Shown: positions 36,827-46,037, numbered from the stretch's first letter. The stretch: DNA of 64,000 nt from Photorhabdus asymbiotica (GCF_003634575.1 NZ_RBLJ01000001.1:744001-808000); one strand, 5' to 3'. Translations and numbers: made by a program. The notes: a model not told the origin generated them from the sequence alone.

Positions 36827-37071
36827 TTATGCAGGAACCCATGAGTCATCGAGCCAAATTTCTTCAATGATTTGGTTTATTTCTTTAGCATCATCATCAT
36901 TTTTGGTACCACTGACTATTAATGATGTTGATGAGCTTAAGGCTACCCTGACGTTTAAAGATCCATATTTATTTCCGACCTTTTGGATGATTCTCTCACG
37001 AAGGGCATCGCGTACTTTTTTGAGGGTTTGTTGCTAGATTCTTTATCAAAGAGAATTTCAATACGAAGCAT
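36827..37071 (-). pseudogene. DinI-like protein gene with a frameshift
   Basis: It starts MLRIEILFDKESS in one frame, then continues in another as QTLKKVRDALRERIIQKV, GNKYGSLNVRVALSSS, DDDAKEINQIIEEIW and a stop at 36827. This is the DinI/MsgA fold. A single-base loss near codon 13 would explain the shift. DinI-like genes often accompany fibre genes in enterobacterial prophages. Confidence 0.7.
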
Positions 37072-37605
37072 AATGTAATCTCCACGTGTGCTGTTTATTT
37101 ATGCTATATATATAACCAATAAAATAATTTTTATCAAGCTCAGATTGAAAATTTTTGTGTTACTGGAAGGGGTATTTTTGTGTTACATGTAAAAACGACA
37201 GAAAAGCAAATCGCAACACAATATGATAATGTGTTGATTTATAATTAATTTAATCTAATTGATACACATATCACAATTGATACAGCTTTTTTTGATTAAT
37301 AACGACATTTTAATAACTTAGTTTATTTTGCATTTTATACCAGTGTGTTATCGTCAATTTTAATTTCTTACTATTACACACTTATTGTATTTTTATTCGG
37401 CATAAATTACATTGAAAAACCAAATCTGGCAATAAAAAACCATAATATATGAAATTTTTTCTATCTTAGAAAACGCTTGTGGGTAAACTTTATTATTCAG
37501 TTAGCTATATAGGAAATATGTCAAGGACGTGTAAAACTTCCAATATTATATGGTTAATAGGTCTTGAGAGAAAATAGCTTGAATAATAACAGAGTATTTA
37601 CAACC
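37072..37605. other. AT-rich non-coding region; no gene seen
   Basis: About 530 bases rich in A/T runs, no supported frame, no RNA recognised. Bounded by the dinI-like pseudogene and a short ERIC. Confidence 0.4.
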
Positions 37606-37687
37606 TATACCCAACAGATTTCAATTTGCAGTGCGGCGGCAAGTGAACGCAGCCAACAAAGCAGCAACTTGAAAGATGAAGGGTATA
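37606..37687 (+). repeat. Short ERIC (82 bp) lacking the central palindrome
   Basis: TATACCC...GGCGGCAAGTGAAC joins directly to GCAGCCAACAAAGCAGCAAC...GGGTATA. The missing ~45 bp lies between two GTGAAC copies. The same deletion is present in the copy at 62946. Confidence 0.9.
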
Positions 37688-37712
37688 TAGTATTAGAATA
37701 AATAAAATGATA

Positions 37713-37745
37713 AAGACCGGGTATTACTCTAATCCCGGTCTTTTT
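37713..37745 (-). terminator. Terminator after tfa (bidirectional-looking)
   Basis: GACCGGG...CCCGGTC inverted repeat, with T-rich DNA on both sides. It lies just after the tfa stop on the minus strand. Confidence 0.75.
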
Positions 37746-37750
37746 GTTAA

Positions 37751-38176
37751 TTACGATAATGGCGTAATTGGCCAGTCAATTTCTGGTGCGTTTGACGTAT
37801 CAACTCGGTTAAGCATGACACGGTATTTTTTCCATTCTTTGAGTAATAGCATTTCTTCATCTGTTGCTATATCAAGTTCTTCTGCATCAGAAAGTGGCAT
37901 TATTTTTTCATTTGCAAGAGATATGAATTGCGCTTTTTGGCTTTCCGCAATAGATATCAATTCCTCTTTTGTTGGTGGTGGGATATCTGCCCATTCTGGT
38001 AAACCATTTTTACCCGCTATACGATATTTACCCTTTGGAGGAATACTGCCGGCAAACTCAATAAAAACAGATTTATCGACTTCCACTGCATCGTTTGGAA
38101 ATGAACCGGCATTAATATAGTCCTGTTTCCATTCGACTGGATAAAATGCGTTAGTTGTTGCACTGTAATAATACAT
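37751..38176 (-). CDS. Tail fibre assembly protein (Tfa family), partner of tip cassette 2
   Basis: 141 residues from ATG 38176 (MYYYSATTNAFYPVEWKQDY), preceded by GGGG of the fibre end. The C-terminal LDIATDEEMLLLKEWKKYRV and RVDTSNAPEIDWP block is the Tfa signature, also found at 43985. Tfa chaperones trimerise the distal fibre. It starts 2 bases after the stop of the broken fibre fragment, in the normal fibre-tfa order, so each tip seems to travel with its own chaperone. Confidence 0.88.
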   Translation of the reverse strand: MYYYSATTNAFYPVEWKQDYINAGSFPNDAVEVDKSVFIEFAGSIPPKGKYRIAGKNGLPEWADIPPPTKEELISIAESQKAQFISLANEKIMPLSDAEELDIATDEEMLLLKEWKKYRVMLNRVDTSNAPEIDWPITPLS

Positions 38177-38178
38177 AA

Positions 38179-38640
38179 TTAATACCCCACTGCGAACCAA
38201 TAATAACCTACACTAATACCACTAACAGCAAAATCGTTAGTCAATTTGAATGAAGATGGACTCAGATCAGCAGCATAACCGTTAGCTACACCACTACCGA
38301 CTCCTATTCGATTCACCGTCAACATTACAATCATGCATGCGTTAGAGAATCTAACAGGTAGCTGAACCGCGATAATTTCTTGTGGCTTTAAAACTCAAGT
38401 TACTCCCCATTGATAAATCACCCCAGTATCTCCACATTTCCACCAACCGTTAGCAGCTTTATTGGCTGTATTTTTGCTGCCATATCTCCTATCGCACTCA
38501 CCTGTGGTATATGCCCCGAGTTCTCCCGGTGACGGCTTGTTTATCGAACTATATACCCGAATACCGGATGCTTCATACACTCCCTTACCGGAAATATATC
38601 CAGTGGGCATCCATATTCCCGTTTACAACAAACCACGGTA
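38179..38640 (-). pseudogene. Displaced tail-fibre C-terminal fragment (tip cassette 2), broken
   Basis: On the minus strand the sequence shares the 182-bp repeat with cassette 1. It then continues with its own tip: GVIYQWGVT, an in-frame TGA at 38395-38397, and LKPQEIIAVQLPVRFSNACM to YYWFAVGY-stop at 38179. A one-base insertion in the upstream repeat (GATGCCCACTGG for GATGCCACTGG) also breaks the frame. Without repair it cannot make a fibre. Confidence 0.8.
38423..38604 (-). repeat. 182-bp inverted repeat in fibre tip fragments, arm 2
   Basis: Inverted match to 34081-34262. The two arms enclose 4.2 kb with GT4, GT25, a small gene, the dinI-like pseudogene and tfa. Confidence 0.9.
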
Positions 38641-38741
38641 AAAAGTATCCCTGGATTTCCCCAATAAGGGTAAGTTTTACTGACGTTATTACTCTCTTCA
38701 GAATGAGCCAATATTTTGGTTTTTCTTCTAACTTTCTGTTC

Positions 38742-39839
38742 TTATTTATTGAATAATATATTATTAACTTCAGATATCACTATATCGGGAGATATAATCT
38801 CCATTATATGAGTATGTTTTTTATAATTTATAGCTAATGAGGAGCCTATTATTATTCTATGAATTTCAGGATCTTGATGTGGTCCCGTGGAGAATGGATT
38901 TGCGGTAACAAATAAACTAATTGTGGGTACTTTTAGTGCAATAGCTATATGCATAGGACCTGTATCACCAGTAACAAGCAAGTCGAGTTCATTTATTGTT
39001 TGAGTTAATTCTACTAGTGTTGTCTTTCCTATTAGTTGACTAATTCTACAATGAAACTCACTTGGCAATAATTTAATAAATTTTTGTTGTAAATATATGT
39101 CATCAGGTGATCCCACCAACACTATTTTTGTAGTACTATCATTGTTTAAAATATGAGATGCAACCTGAAAAAAATTTCTTACAGGCCAACAACGTTCAGA
39201 TGATGATGCCCCCATTTGAAAACCAATAGACAGATGATCTTTCTTAATAGAATCAATATGACATGGAACACGCATTTCAATACTGGATTTAGATGCTACT
39301 TCACATCCTAATATTTTTACTAATTCTAATTTTCTCTGAATGAGATGGCCTCTAAATGATTCAACGTAATTGGTTAGCCATTTTTCAATTAATTTATTTT
39401 CAAAATAATTATCTCTAAAAATAAACTTGGCACCAGACATTACAGCACTTAAGTAGTCATATGGAGCATGAGAGTGAAGTATAATTGCCAAGTCAGGTTT
39501 ACCTGATTCTCTTATCTTTTTTAAAAGTGCTGGGACATGATTTATTTTATTACTCCACGTAATAACCTTATCCCAATCGTTTCCACTCTTTAAAAACGAC
39601 TCTAGTTTTGGATGGCAAATTAATGTAATGAATGCATTCTTAAATCTATTCCTTATGGCATGTATTGCAGGGGTATTCATTAAGAAATCACCCAGTGCTG
39701 TAGTAGAATAGATTACTATATATGAAAAATTTTTTTCCTCTAATTCATTAAAGTTATCCCTAGATTTTTCAAAATTTTCGCATTTAGTATAAATTCGTAG
39801 AAATAAATCAACAGCTTTATATTTCAAGTACTTCTTCAT
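38742..39839 (-). CDS. Family 9 glycosyltransferase (heptosyltransferase-like)
   Basis: 365 residues. YIVIYSTTALGDFLMNTPAI is the GT9 N-terminal loop, IGFQMGASSSERCWPVRNF the donor-phosphate region and LLVTGDTGPMHIAIALKVPT the C-terminal GDTGP signature. Such enzymes add heptose or related sugars to LPS inner core. Transcribed leftwards toward the fibre fragment. No clear partner gene in the same transcript. Confidence 0.88.
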   Translation of the reverse strand: MKKYLKYKAVDLFLRIYTKCENFEKSRDNFNELEEKNFSYIVIYSTTALGDFLMNTPAIHAIRNRFKNAFITLICHPKLESFLKSGNDWDKVITWSNKINHVPALLKKIRESGKPDLAIILHSHAPYDYLSAVMSGAKFIFRDNYFENKLIEKWLTNYVESFRGHLIQRKLELVKILGCEVASKSSIEMRVPCHIDSIKKDHLSIGFQMGASSSERCWPVRNFFQVASHILNNDSTTKIVLVGSPDDIYLQQKFIKLLPSEFHCRISQLIGKTTLVELTQTINELDLLVTGDTGPMHIAIALKVPTISLFVTANPFSTGPHQDPEIHRIIIGSSLAINYKKHTHIMEIISPDIVISEVNNILFNK

Positions 39840-39969
39840 CTAACATACTCACTTAATGTTATAATTTATTGATCGTATTATACCCAATTTTCTTTTTTGA
39901 TACAATGAGATACTCTCATCTCTTCCTACATCTCATCAGATCAATGAAGCAAAAATTATTTTTCCGTAT

Positions 39970-40128
39970 GAAGCAGCGGTTGTATTGCTGCAAGACACCG
40001 TTGACTTAGATATTGCTACTGAAACTGAAAAAGCAGCTCTGCTGGAATGGAAGAAATACAGAGTGATGTTGAGTCGAGTTGATATTTCACAAGCTCCTAA
40101 TATTGAATAGTAGGAACAGCCGAAATAA
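39970..40128 (+). pseudogene. Tfa C-terminal remnant
   Basis: The plus strand reads [43 protein letters not shown], then TAG TAG where the intact gene has TGG. It matches the last ~50 residues of the Tfa protein at 43985. No start. Confidence 0.85.
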
Positions 40129-40401
40129 GAATAGTGCCATACGTCCATTGCATCCCAAAAGCTGAATATCCAACTGATAAAGGTGTGGTTCTTATGACCA
40201 AGTCACAATGATGAATTTGAGGAATAAATAGAATTTCAAAGGATGGAAGATTTTATTCTCTCCTTCATTATGGGAGGATGTTACTGTACAATTGCACAGT
40301 AATCCCCCCCCCTTTTTTTCACCATAAACTATTCAGTGTATGCTAGATGCTAATAAATAAGGGAATGTTTACCCTCATTTCACACTATGAACCTAAATGA
40401 T

Positions 40402-40672
40402 TATTACACCCTATACCTCCGATAACTGATTTAGATAGCACAATATCTAATTCATTTTCATATGGTATGTCTAGCACATCTATATTTTTATATGTAATGA
40501 AATTACTAAGATTATGGTCTTTATGTTTTTGGTGGTTTTTTTCATTTGGGCCTCCAAGATCTGAAAAAATTACCTTAGCCTCATTTAGTGATACCTATAA
40601 TGACAAACCGCCATTACGACAACCAATTTCTAAATTAATTTTTCTCTTTTAAAGCCAAAAATGTAAACATTT
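40402..40672 (-). pseudogene. Third, degenerate copy of the methyltransferase
   Basis: Bases match the central part of the minus-strand gene at 30779-31474 (for example ATACCTCCGATAACTGATTT and ATTCATTTTCATATGGTAT), covering motif I to the SKSVIGGIG block with substitutions and small indels. Both ends are missing. Confidence 0.8.
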
Positions 40673-41029
40673 ATCTCAGAAAAATAGAGTAATGTAAACA
40701 GGAAATCTCTAATTACTCTTTAGTAACTTAAGTATTAGTTACTAAAAACATGATATAAAGTACATGGTATAGTGAATAAGATGTTTATTGATTCACGCAC
40801 TCCTGATTTTCAGTAGCTAATAGAGCAGTGTATTGAAGCTATTTTATATTGTTATAAGTATTCAGGTTTACCAAAATACCAGATTATTCTTATTCACATG
40901 ATGAAAATTAAGAAGTATAGTATTGATAGAAAATTCAGCTGAATGAAGAAATGGAATCTCAGTTTTTCTTGTCTTCTTGAAAGCTAAACTACTTTCCTCC
41001 ACTATATGATATCTTGTTCATATATAAAT
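40673..41029. other. Spacer with degenerate coding debris; no gene named
   Basis: A short plus-strand frame reads LIEQCIEAILYCYKYSG..KY between stops but I cannot assign it. The right end (TTCTTGAAAGC to ATATGATATC) resembles the DNA upstream of the truncated copy at 42824. Confidence 0.35.
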
Positions 41030-42448
41030 ATGAAAGCTACGAAAAACCACCTAATCAAGCTATTGCCAGTTGCAGCACTCTTTATTTTTTGTCTCTTAGT
41101 TCATATAGCTTTGGGTTATCGTTTAAAAATAGGGTATGTACTCGCTGTATTCTTCATTTTTCTATCGCTGAATAAAGTAATTATAGCTTATAGATCCCTT
41201 CTTATCGTTCTTGGTATCGTAGCACTCATTTATTCCCCTATTGGGCTTACATATGGATCACCAAACTTCAACTCAATTCTTTCGTTATTCTATACAAATG
41301 AACAAGAAGCCAGTGAATTTATCTCTTCTATTCCAGCTGAACATTATCTTTTTAGCTTGCTAATTCTAATATTTTGTTTGTTATCTTTGAAAGTGAGAAT
41401 GAATTTATATAAAAAAATCAATATCTTTCTGTTTTCCTTTGCATTAATCATGACAATACACCACCCTTTAAAAGCCTTTATACAAGGTAAAGAATTTAAC
41501 ATCCTCGACTCTGGACTTCCTGAAATTAGGGTAGTTAAAGATGTTCGTAGAGATTTTATGAATGCGTATGGGTTCTCAGTACACAATACACCTTTTATGA
41601 GTATTGCTAATGGGACACTTTTTACAAATTATATCTCAGCAGGTCCATCAACCCAGATATCACTGGCAAGTTCTCTAGCAATGGTTAAAAATGGCAAAGA
41701 TATTTTAAGCAATAATATTGTTACACTAGCAAAAAAAGCTGGCTTTTATACCTACTGGATATCAAATCAAGGTTCTATGGGATTGTTTGACACCCCGGTT
41801 GCCAGTATGGGAGCGAGGGCTGATTCTCCATTATTTATTAAAAAAGGTGAATCCAGTTCTGGTCTCAATAGAAATATTCCTGATACAAATATAATACCAA
41901 TTGTGAAAAAAGCCTTAGAGGATAAGAAAGAGAAAAAGCTAATTGTTATCCATTTGATGGAATCACATTCCCCAGCCTGTATCAGAACAAATTATGAATA
42001 CAAAGTATTTTTCAAATCAGAGCAGATTTCTTGTTATATACAGAGTATTAAAAATACTGATGATTTGTTGTCAATAATTACTAGTGAAGTACAGAAAAAT
42101 GAGAAGAGTTGGTCCTTGATGTATTTTGCTGATCATGGAGTTTCTTTCTTTGAAAAAGATACTAAGAAGATGAGGCTTGCTCATAATGACAAATATAAGC
42201 AGAATTATCAGGTTCCTATGTTCATTACATCTTACGATGATACATCACGTAAAATTATTAACGCACAGCGGAATTCAATGAGCTTCTTAACGCTATTTTC
42301 AGAATGGACAGGAATTCAGGAGCCTACAATACCTAGAAATTGTAAGATGCTATCTAATGAAATATGTGAAAATCAAGATGATGTCTTGAACTTTAGTAAT
42401 AAGATCGTGAAATATAGTTCATTACCGGAAGATAAAATTTCTAAATGA
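41030..42448 (+). CDS. Phosphoethanolamine-transferase-like membrane protein (EptA/CptA family), active-site motif altered
   Basis: 472 residues from ATG 41030 (MKATKNHLIKLL), the start conserved in both truncated relatives; ATG 41006 also lies in frame but has no ribosome site. Four to five hydrophobic helices occupy residues 1-155, followed by a periplasmic sulfatase-fold domain. STQISL near residue 207 has the expected nucleophile Thr, and FADHG near 367 has metal ligands. The GE(S/T) metal motif that normally precedes VRRDFMNAYG is replaced by VVKD. Family role: adds phosphoethanolamine to lipid A, core or other glycans. Activity is uncertain. Confidence 0.72.
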   Translation: MKATKNHLIKLLPVAALFIFCLLVHIALGYRLKIGYVLAVFFIFLSLNKVIIAYRSLLIVLGIVALIYSPIGLTYGSPNFNSILSLFYTNEQEASEFISSIPAEHYLFSLLILIFCLLSLKVRMNLYKKINIFLFSFALIMTIHHPLKAFIQGKEFNILDSGLPEIRVVKDVRRDFMNAYGFSVHNTPFMSIANGTLFTNYISAGPSTQISLASSLAMVKNGKDILSNNIVTLAKKAGFYTYWISNQGSMGLFDTPVASMGARADSPLFIKKGESSSGLNRNIPDTNIIPIVKKALEDKKEKKLIVIHLMESHSPACIRTNYEYKVFFKSEQISCYIQSIKNTDDLLSIITSEVQKNEKSWSLMYFADHGVSFFEKDTKKMRLAHNDKYKQNYQVPMFITSYDDTSRKIINAQRNSMSFLTLFSEWTGIQEPTIPRNCKMLSNEICENQDDVLNFSNKIVKYSSLPEDKISK

Positions 42449-42823
42449 ACTTTACACTACGAAAAATACAAATAAGGCCTGTAGTGAGAAGTAAAATAAT
42501 CTATACAAAACATAATCATTATCCTGTGTCTTGGTTATCTAGCATCAGATTAAAAAAATTCTATGAATCAATACGCTTTTTGTTTACTACGCTATGTACT
42601 TTTGTTATTTTTTTTCGTAATTAATACTCAAGTTACTAAGGGACATTTAGAACTTTCCTGTTTACATTAGCCTGATTTACTGAGATATTAGATTACTCTA
42701 AATACTGTAACAGAAGAATACACCATGTAGTACTAACAAGGAACCTGACCAGATCTCGATTTTTTGTCTTTAGAAAACGAAACTAATTTCTACTACTATA
42801 CGACTCCCTATTGATAATAATAT
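42449..42823. other. Spacer between transferase copies; no gene seen
   Basis: About 375 bases with no supported frame. Its last 70 bases resemble the leader at 40960-41029, showing that leader and 5' coding region were duplicated together. Confidence 0.4.
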
Positions 42824-43084
42824 ATGAAAAAAAACCATATAATCAATATATTACTGGCAATTTCACTCTGTGTATTTTGCTTCTTAGATTATATAACCTT
42901 AGATTGTCATGTAGAAATAACTTATGTACTTACCACGTTCCCCGCTTTCTTCTTGCTAAGCAAGGCTGTTTTATGGAGTTCTTATTTTATTTCTCCCATG
43001 GGGCTGATGAATTTCTCTCTAAACTTTTATTCTATCTTAATATCTTTACATATCGGAAGTTATCCCGATATAAATCAACGTTAG
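42824..43084 (+). pseudogene. Truncated phosphoethanolamine-transferase-like N-terminus (copy B)
   Basis: Frame MKKNHIINILLAISLCVFCF ... LLSKAVLWSSYF aligns with residues 1-60 of the full protein at 41030. It then diverges (GLMNFSLNFYSILIS) and stops 10 bases before methyltransferase B. Like copy A at 31651 it ends before the catalytic domain. Confidence 0.72.
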
Positions 43085-43094
43085 GTGTAATGTA

Positions 43095-43790
43095 ATGAAA
43101 GATCTTTCACGCTCTACTTTAAACGATATCATTGAATGGGACGTTAACAATTGGTCTAAGTGCTTGTGTTTTTGGCTTTCAAAAGGAAAAAATGACTTAG
43201 AAAATGCTAAAGTTTTGGAGATTGGCAGCCGAAACGGTGGGTTGTCATTATGGGGCGCACTAAATGGCGCGAAAGTAATTTGCTCAGATCTCGGCGGTCC
43301 AAATAAAAAAGCCTACCAAAAACACAAAGACCATAATCTTAGTGATTTTATTACATATAAAGATATAAATGCAATGGATATACCATATGAAAATGAATTA
43401 GATATTGTGCTGTCTAAATCAGTTATCGGAGGTATAGGGCGTAATAACAATGCTGAAAATCAGAAAATTGCCATATCAGAAATATACAAATCTTTAAAGA
43501 AAGGAGGAGAATATTGGTTTGCTGAAAATCTATCAGCGTCTCCTGTACATAAAATACTAAGATCTAAATTTATCCAATGGGGAGATGAATGGAGGTATGT
43601 GACAATAAACGAGATGAATGAGTATTTACACCAATTTTCAAGTGTTGAGTATGTTACCACAGGATTTATTTCCTGTTTTGGCAGAACAGAAAAGCAAAGA
43701 GAAAGATTAAATTTTTTCGACAGGTTTATATTTTCAAAAATAATTCCTGAGAAATGGAACTATATTATAATTGGTGTGGCCAAAAAATAG
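43095..43790 (+). CDS. Class I SAM-dependent methyltransferase (copy B)
   Basis: 231 residues, about 88% identical by eye to the gene at 30779 and inverted relative to it. Motif I is VLEIGSRNGGLSLWGALNGA; the FAENLSASPVHKILRSKFI block is also retained. It immediately follows the truncated transferase fragment with a GTGTAATGTAATG leader. Both copies are intact in frame, so both may be expressed. Substrate unknown; a surface glycan is inferred from context. Confidence 0.8.
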   Translation: MKDLSRSTLNDIIEWDVNNWSKCLCFWLSKGKNDLENAKVLEIGSRNGGLSLWGALNGAKVICSDLGGPNKKAYQKHKDHNLSDFITYKDINAMDIPYENELDIVLSKSVIGGIGRNNNAENQKIAISEIYKSLKKGGEYWFAENLSASPVHKILRSKFIQWGDEWRYVTINEMNEYLHQFSSVEYVTTGFISCFGRTEKQRERLNFFDRFIFSKIIPEKWNYIIIGVAKK

Positions 43791-43811
43791 AGTTATTGAC
43801 ATGTAAGTTCG

Positions 43812-43853
43812 GAGGCGTTTTACGGCTCATAGGTGGATTGAAAGGTAAAACGC
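43812..43853. terminator. Large inverted repeat after methyltransferase B
   Basis: GGCGTTTTAC and GTAAAACGCC separated by about 22 bases. It sits between the convergent methyltransferase and tfa genes. No long T tract follows, so termination is only likely. Confidence 0.45.
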
Positions 43854-43984
43854 CTTCTGGGACATTTATTGAAAAAATAAGAACTTAAAAATGCTCTGTC
43901 AGGCGAGGTCAGAGATCTTACAGTTAAGTAAGCGGCTGCACAGTCAGATAACCAAGCAAAAACCGGACTAACTGGTTCTGTTGT

Positions 43985-44611
43985 TTACTTTGGTTGCTCC
44001 GGCCATTCAATATTAGGAGCTTGGGAAATATCAACCTTGCTCAACATCACTCTGTATTTCTTCCATTCCTGTAGAGCTGATTTTTCAGCTTCGGTGGCGA
44101 TATCTAAGTCAACAGTGTCTTGCAGCAATGCAACCATTTCATTCGCATTCTGACTTAATGTTGTACGTTGCTGTTCTGCCTGTTCAATTTGACTGGTTTT
44201 TTGAGCTTCAGTATCAGTGACCCATTTCTCACCATCCCAAGTATCAAAATCAGTGGCTGGTTGCTTGAATGTCAATGTTTCTGGCAATTCACCCAACTCA
44301 GTGATTTCACGTTTTTGACGGGTTTGCGTGTCGTAAGCGATTTTTCCACGGTAATCAGGCACGATTTCCCAACCGTGTTTATCTTCACTGCGGCGAACGG
44401 CCACATCATGGGATTTAGGGAGTTCTGGTGCGTCTGGATAGGCCCCAGCTGATAAACTGACACCTAACATTAAGTATTCAATATCTGCACTCGTGAATTC
44501 TCTTGTCATCTGATTAGTGTGATAGACCTTGATCCAGCCAGCTTGAGTGGCTAATCCATCTTTACCTAATATTGCGGTTTCCGGTTCTAAAGAATATTTT
44601 TGTTCTGCCAT
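43985..44611 (-). CDS. Tail fibre assembly protein (Tfa) of the tailocin
   Basis: 208 residues; N-terminal part MAEQKYSLEPETAILGKDGL ... MLGVSLSAGAYPDAPELPK, C-terminal part [40 protein letters not shown] is the Tfa domain (shared with 37751 and the remnant at 39970). It overlaps the fibre stop by one base and is the last gene of the tail operon. Role: folding or attachment of the fibre tip. Confidence 0.9.
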   Translation of the reverse strand: MAEQKYSLEPETAILGKDGLATQAGWIKVYHTNQMTREFTSADIEYLMLGVSLSAGAYPDAPELPKSHDVAVRRSEDKHGWEIVPDYRGKIAYDTQTRQKREITELGELPETLTFKQPATDFDTWDGEKWVTDTEAQKTSQIEQAEQQRTTLSQNANEMVALLQDTVDLDIATEAEKSALQEWKKYRVMLSKVDISQAPNIEWPEQPK

Positions 44612-46035
44612 TATGCTGCTCTCACTATGTAGTTAAATGCGATGTTCCGGGGTCTATTTTCGTTAGCTGTTGGGACGACACGTGATGCGTCAAATGTCCA
44701 CTGCACTCTACCGCCCCCACCTCCTGCTGCACGCCCTCCCACCGAATATGAGTAACTGAATGCTCCTGTAGCACTGCCCCCGCTTTCTGCTGTAGGGTTG
44801 CCCAACGCACCTGTAATATTTCTAATTGCATCCCCCTGCCACGTCAAAATCCCGCGCCCCATATCAACACCAAGACTATCATCCCAACCACGGATAAATT
44901 CGCCTCTTAAATCAGGTAATCTGCCGCTAGGGTAAGCTTCCGCTAATTTTGGGTACTGTGATTTATTAAATGATTGTCCGTTGCATGTAAGGTAACCAGC
45001 AGGAGCTTTGGGCAACGGCCATGGAATTGGAGCGCCGACTGGGTGAGTACTAACAATTCCGCCAGTGATTGAGCCGTTGCCATTTAAGAAGTATGCGTGT
45101 AGCTCGCCGACTGGTGTGATATATATTTGGCCGACATCGCTACCAGCAAAACCGATATTAATACCTTTTACCCATCCTGCGTTACCTTGCCCAGAGAAGG
45201 GGCCTACATATGATCGGGTTGGGATAGATGTAACATAAACAACATCAGGAAAAGCCCCCACATCTCCCGCATTCAAACTGACATCCCCAGTCAACGCTTT
45301 CCCATTAATTTTCCGACCACTCGGCACGGCATTTTGGGCTTGTGCCACCGTTTCCGCTAAACCAAGGTTTTTTGTAAACTCACTTTTATTAGGGATATCT
45401 GCCCCATTTTGATCTTTTGCCAATCTATTGTTGGCATTATTATTTGCGCTCGTTGCATTGTTGTTTGCATTTGTCGCGTTCGTGTTAGCTCCATCGATCG
45501 ATTTATTTAACTCATTCCATACAGCATGCATTAATGATGAGGTCGGTACCGTATTCCCCGCATCAGCAACCTGATTACTTAGCTGCACTATCCCCTTTTC
45601 CGTCAATGACGCATCAGGAACTCCACTTAATTTACCCTCAGCGATTTTTCTAACGTCATGTACAGCCTTAGGTGTTGCCGCCTGATCTTCGTTGTCAGAA
45701 TCTGTCGCACTGTTGAGTTGCGATATGCCTTTCTGCGCCAGCGAAGCATCAGGAATTTCTGTAGTGATTTTTTGTTTTAATGCCAAGTCTAACTGGTTAG
45801 TCAGTTTCTTTAAATCACCATCATCAATAACATCTTCACCCGTTTTTTCTGCAATATATTTCCCAATTACAGCCGCAATGATTGAAGATTGCCGCCAAAC
45901 TTTATTTAATCGCTCACTCCTGGCAATTCCTGATTTAAATCCCTCTTCAATAAAATCAGAATTCTCATATTCTTCTTGCGATAAGGTATTCGCGTTTTCA
46001 CCCGTCGCAAATGCCTTAAAATCATTTTTCGCCAT
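44611..46035 (-). CDS. Tailocin tail fibre with collar-type tip
   Basis: 474 residues. Residues 1-95 (MAKNDFKAFATGENANTLSQ) form the baseplate-attachment end. Asn/Ala-rich coiled repeats (NANNNATSANNNANNRLA) and two repeats with DASL(A/T)(Q/E)KGI(S/V)QL make the shaft. Then TKNLGLAETV and a phage collar domain (PVGAPIPWPLPKAPAGYLTC, LPDLRGEFIRGWDD, ENRPRNIAFNYIV). It determines target recognition. The junction at TKNLGLAETV is shared with the displaced tip at 33797 on the opposite strand. Confidence 0.92.
   Translation of the reverse strand: MAKNDFKAFATGENANTLSQEEYENSDFIEEGFKSGIARSERLNKVWRQSSIIAAVIGKYIAEKTGEDVIDDGDLKKLTNQLDLALKQKITTEIPDASLAQKGISQLNSATDSDNEDQAATPKAVHDVRKIAEGKLSGVPDASLTEKGIVQLSNQVADAGNTVPTSSLMHAVWNELNKSIDGANTNATNANNNATSANNNANNRLAKDQNGADIPNKSEFTKNLGLAETVAQAQNAVPSGRKINGKALTGDVSLNAGDVGAFPDVVYVTSIPTRSYVGPFSGQGNAGWVKGINIGFAGSDVGQIYITPVGELHAYFLNGNGSITGGIVSTHPVGAPIPWPLPKAPAGYLTCNGQSFNKSQYPKLAEAYPSGRLPDLRGEFIRGWDDSLGVDMGRGILTWQGDAIRNITGALGNPTAESGGSATGAFSYSYSVGGRAAGGGGGRVQWTFDASRVVPTANENRPRNIAFNYIVRAA
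45346..45377 (-). repeat. 32-bp repeat in active fibre, inverted to 33812-33843
   Basis: Encodes the TKNLGLAETV junction. Inversion between the two copies would exchange tips and flip the 11.5-kb interval. Confidence 0.85.
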
Positions 46036-46037
46036 TT

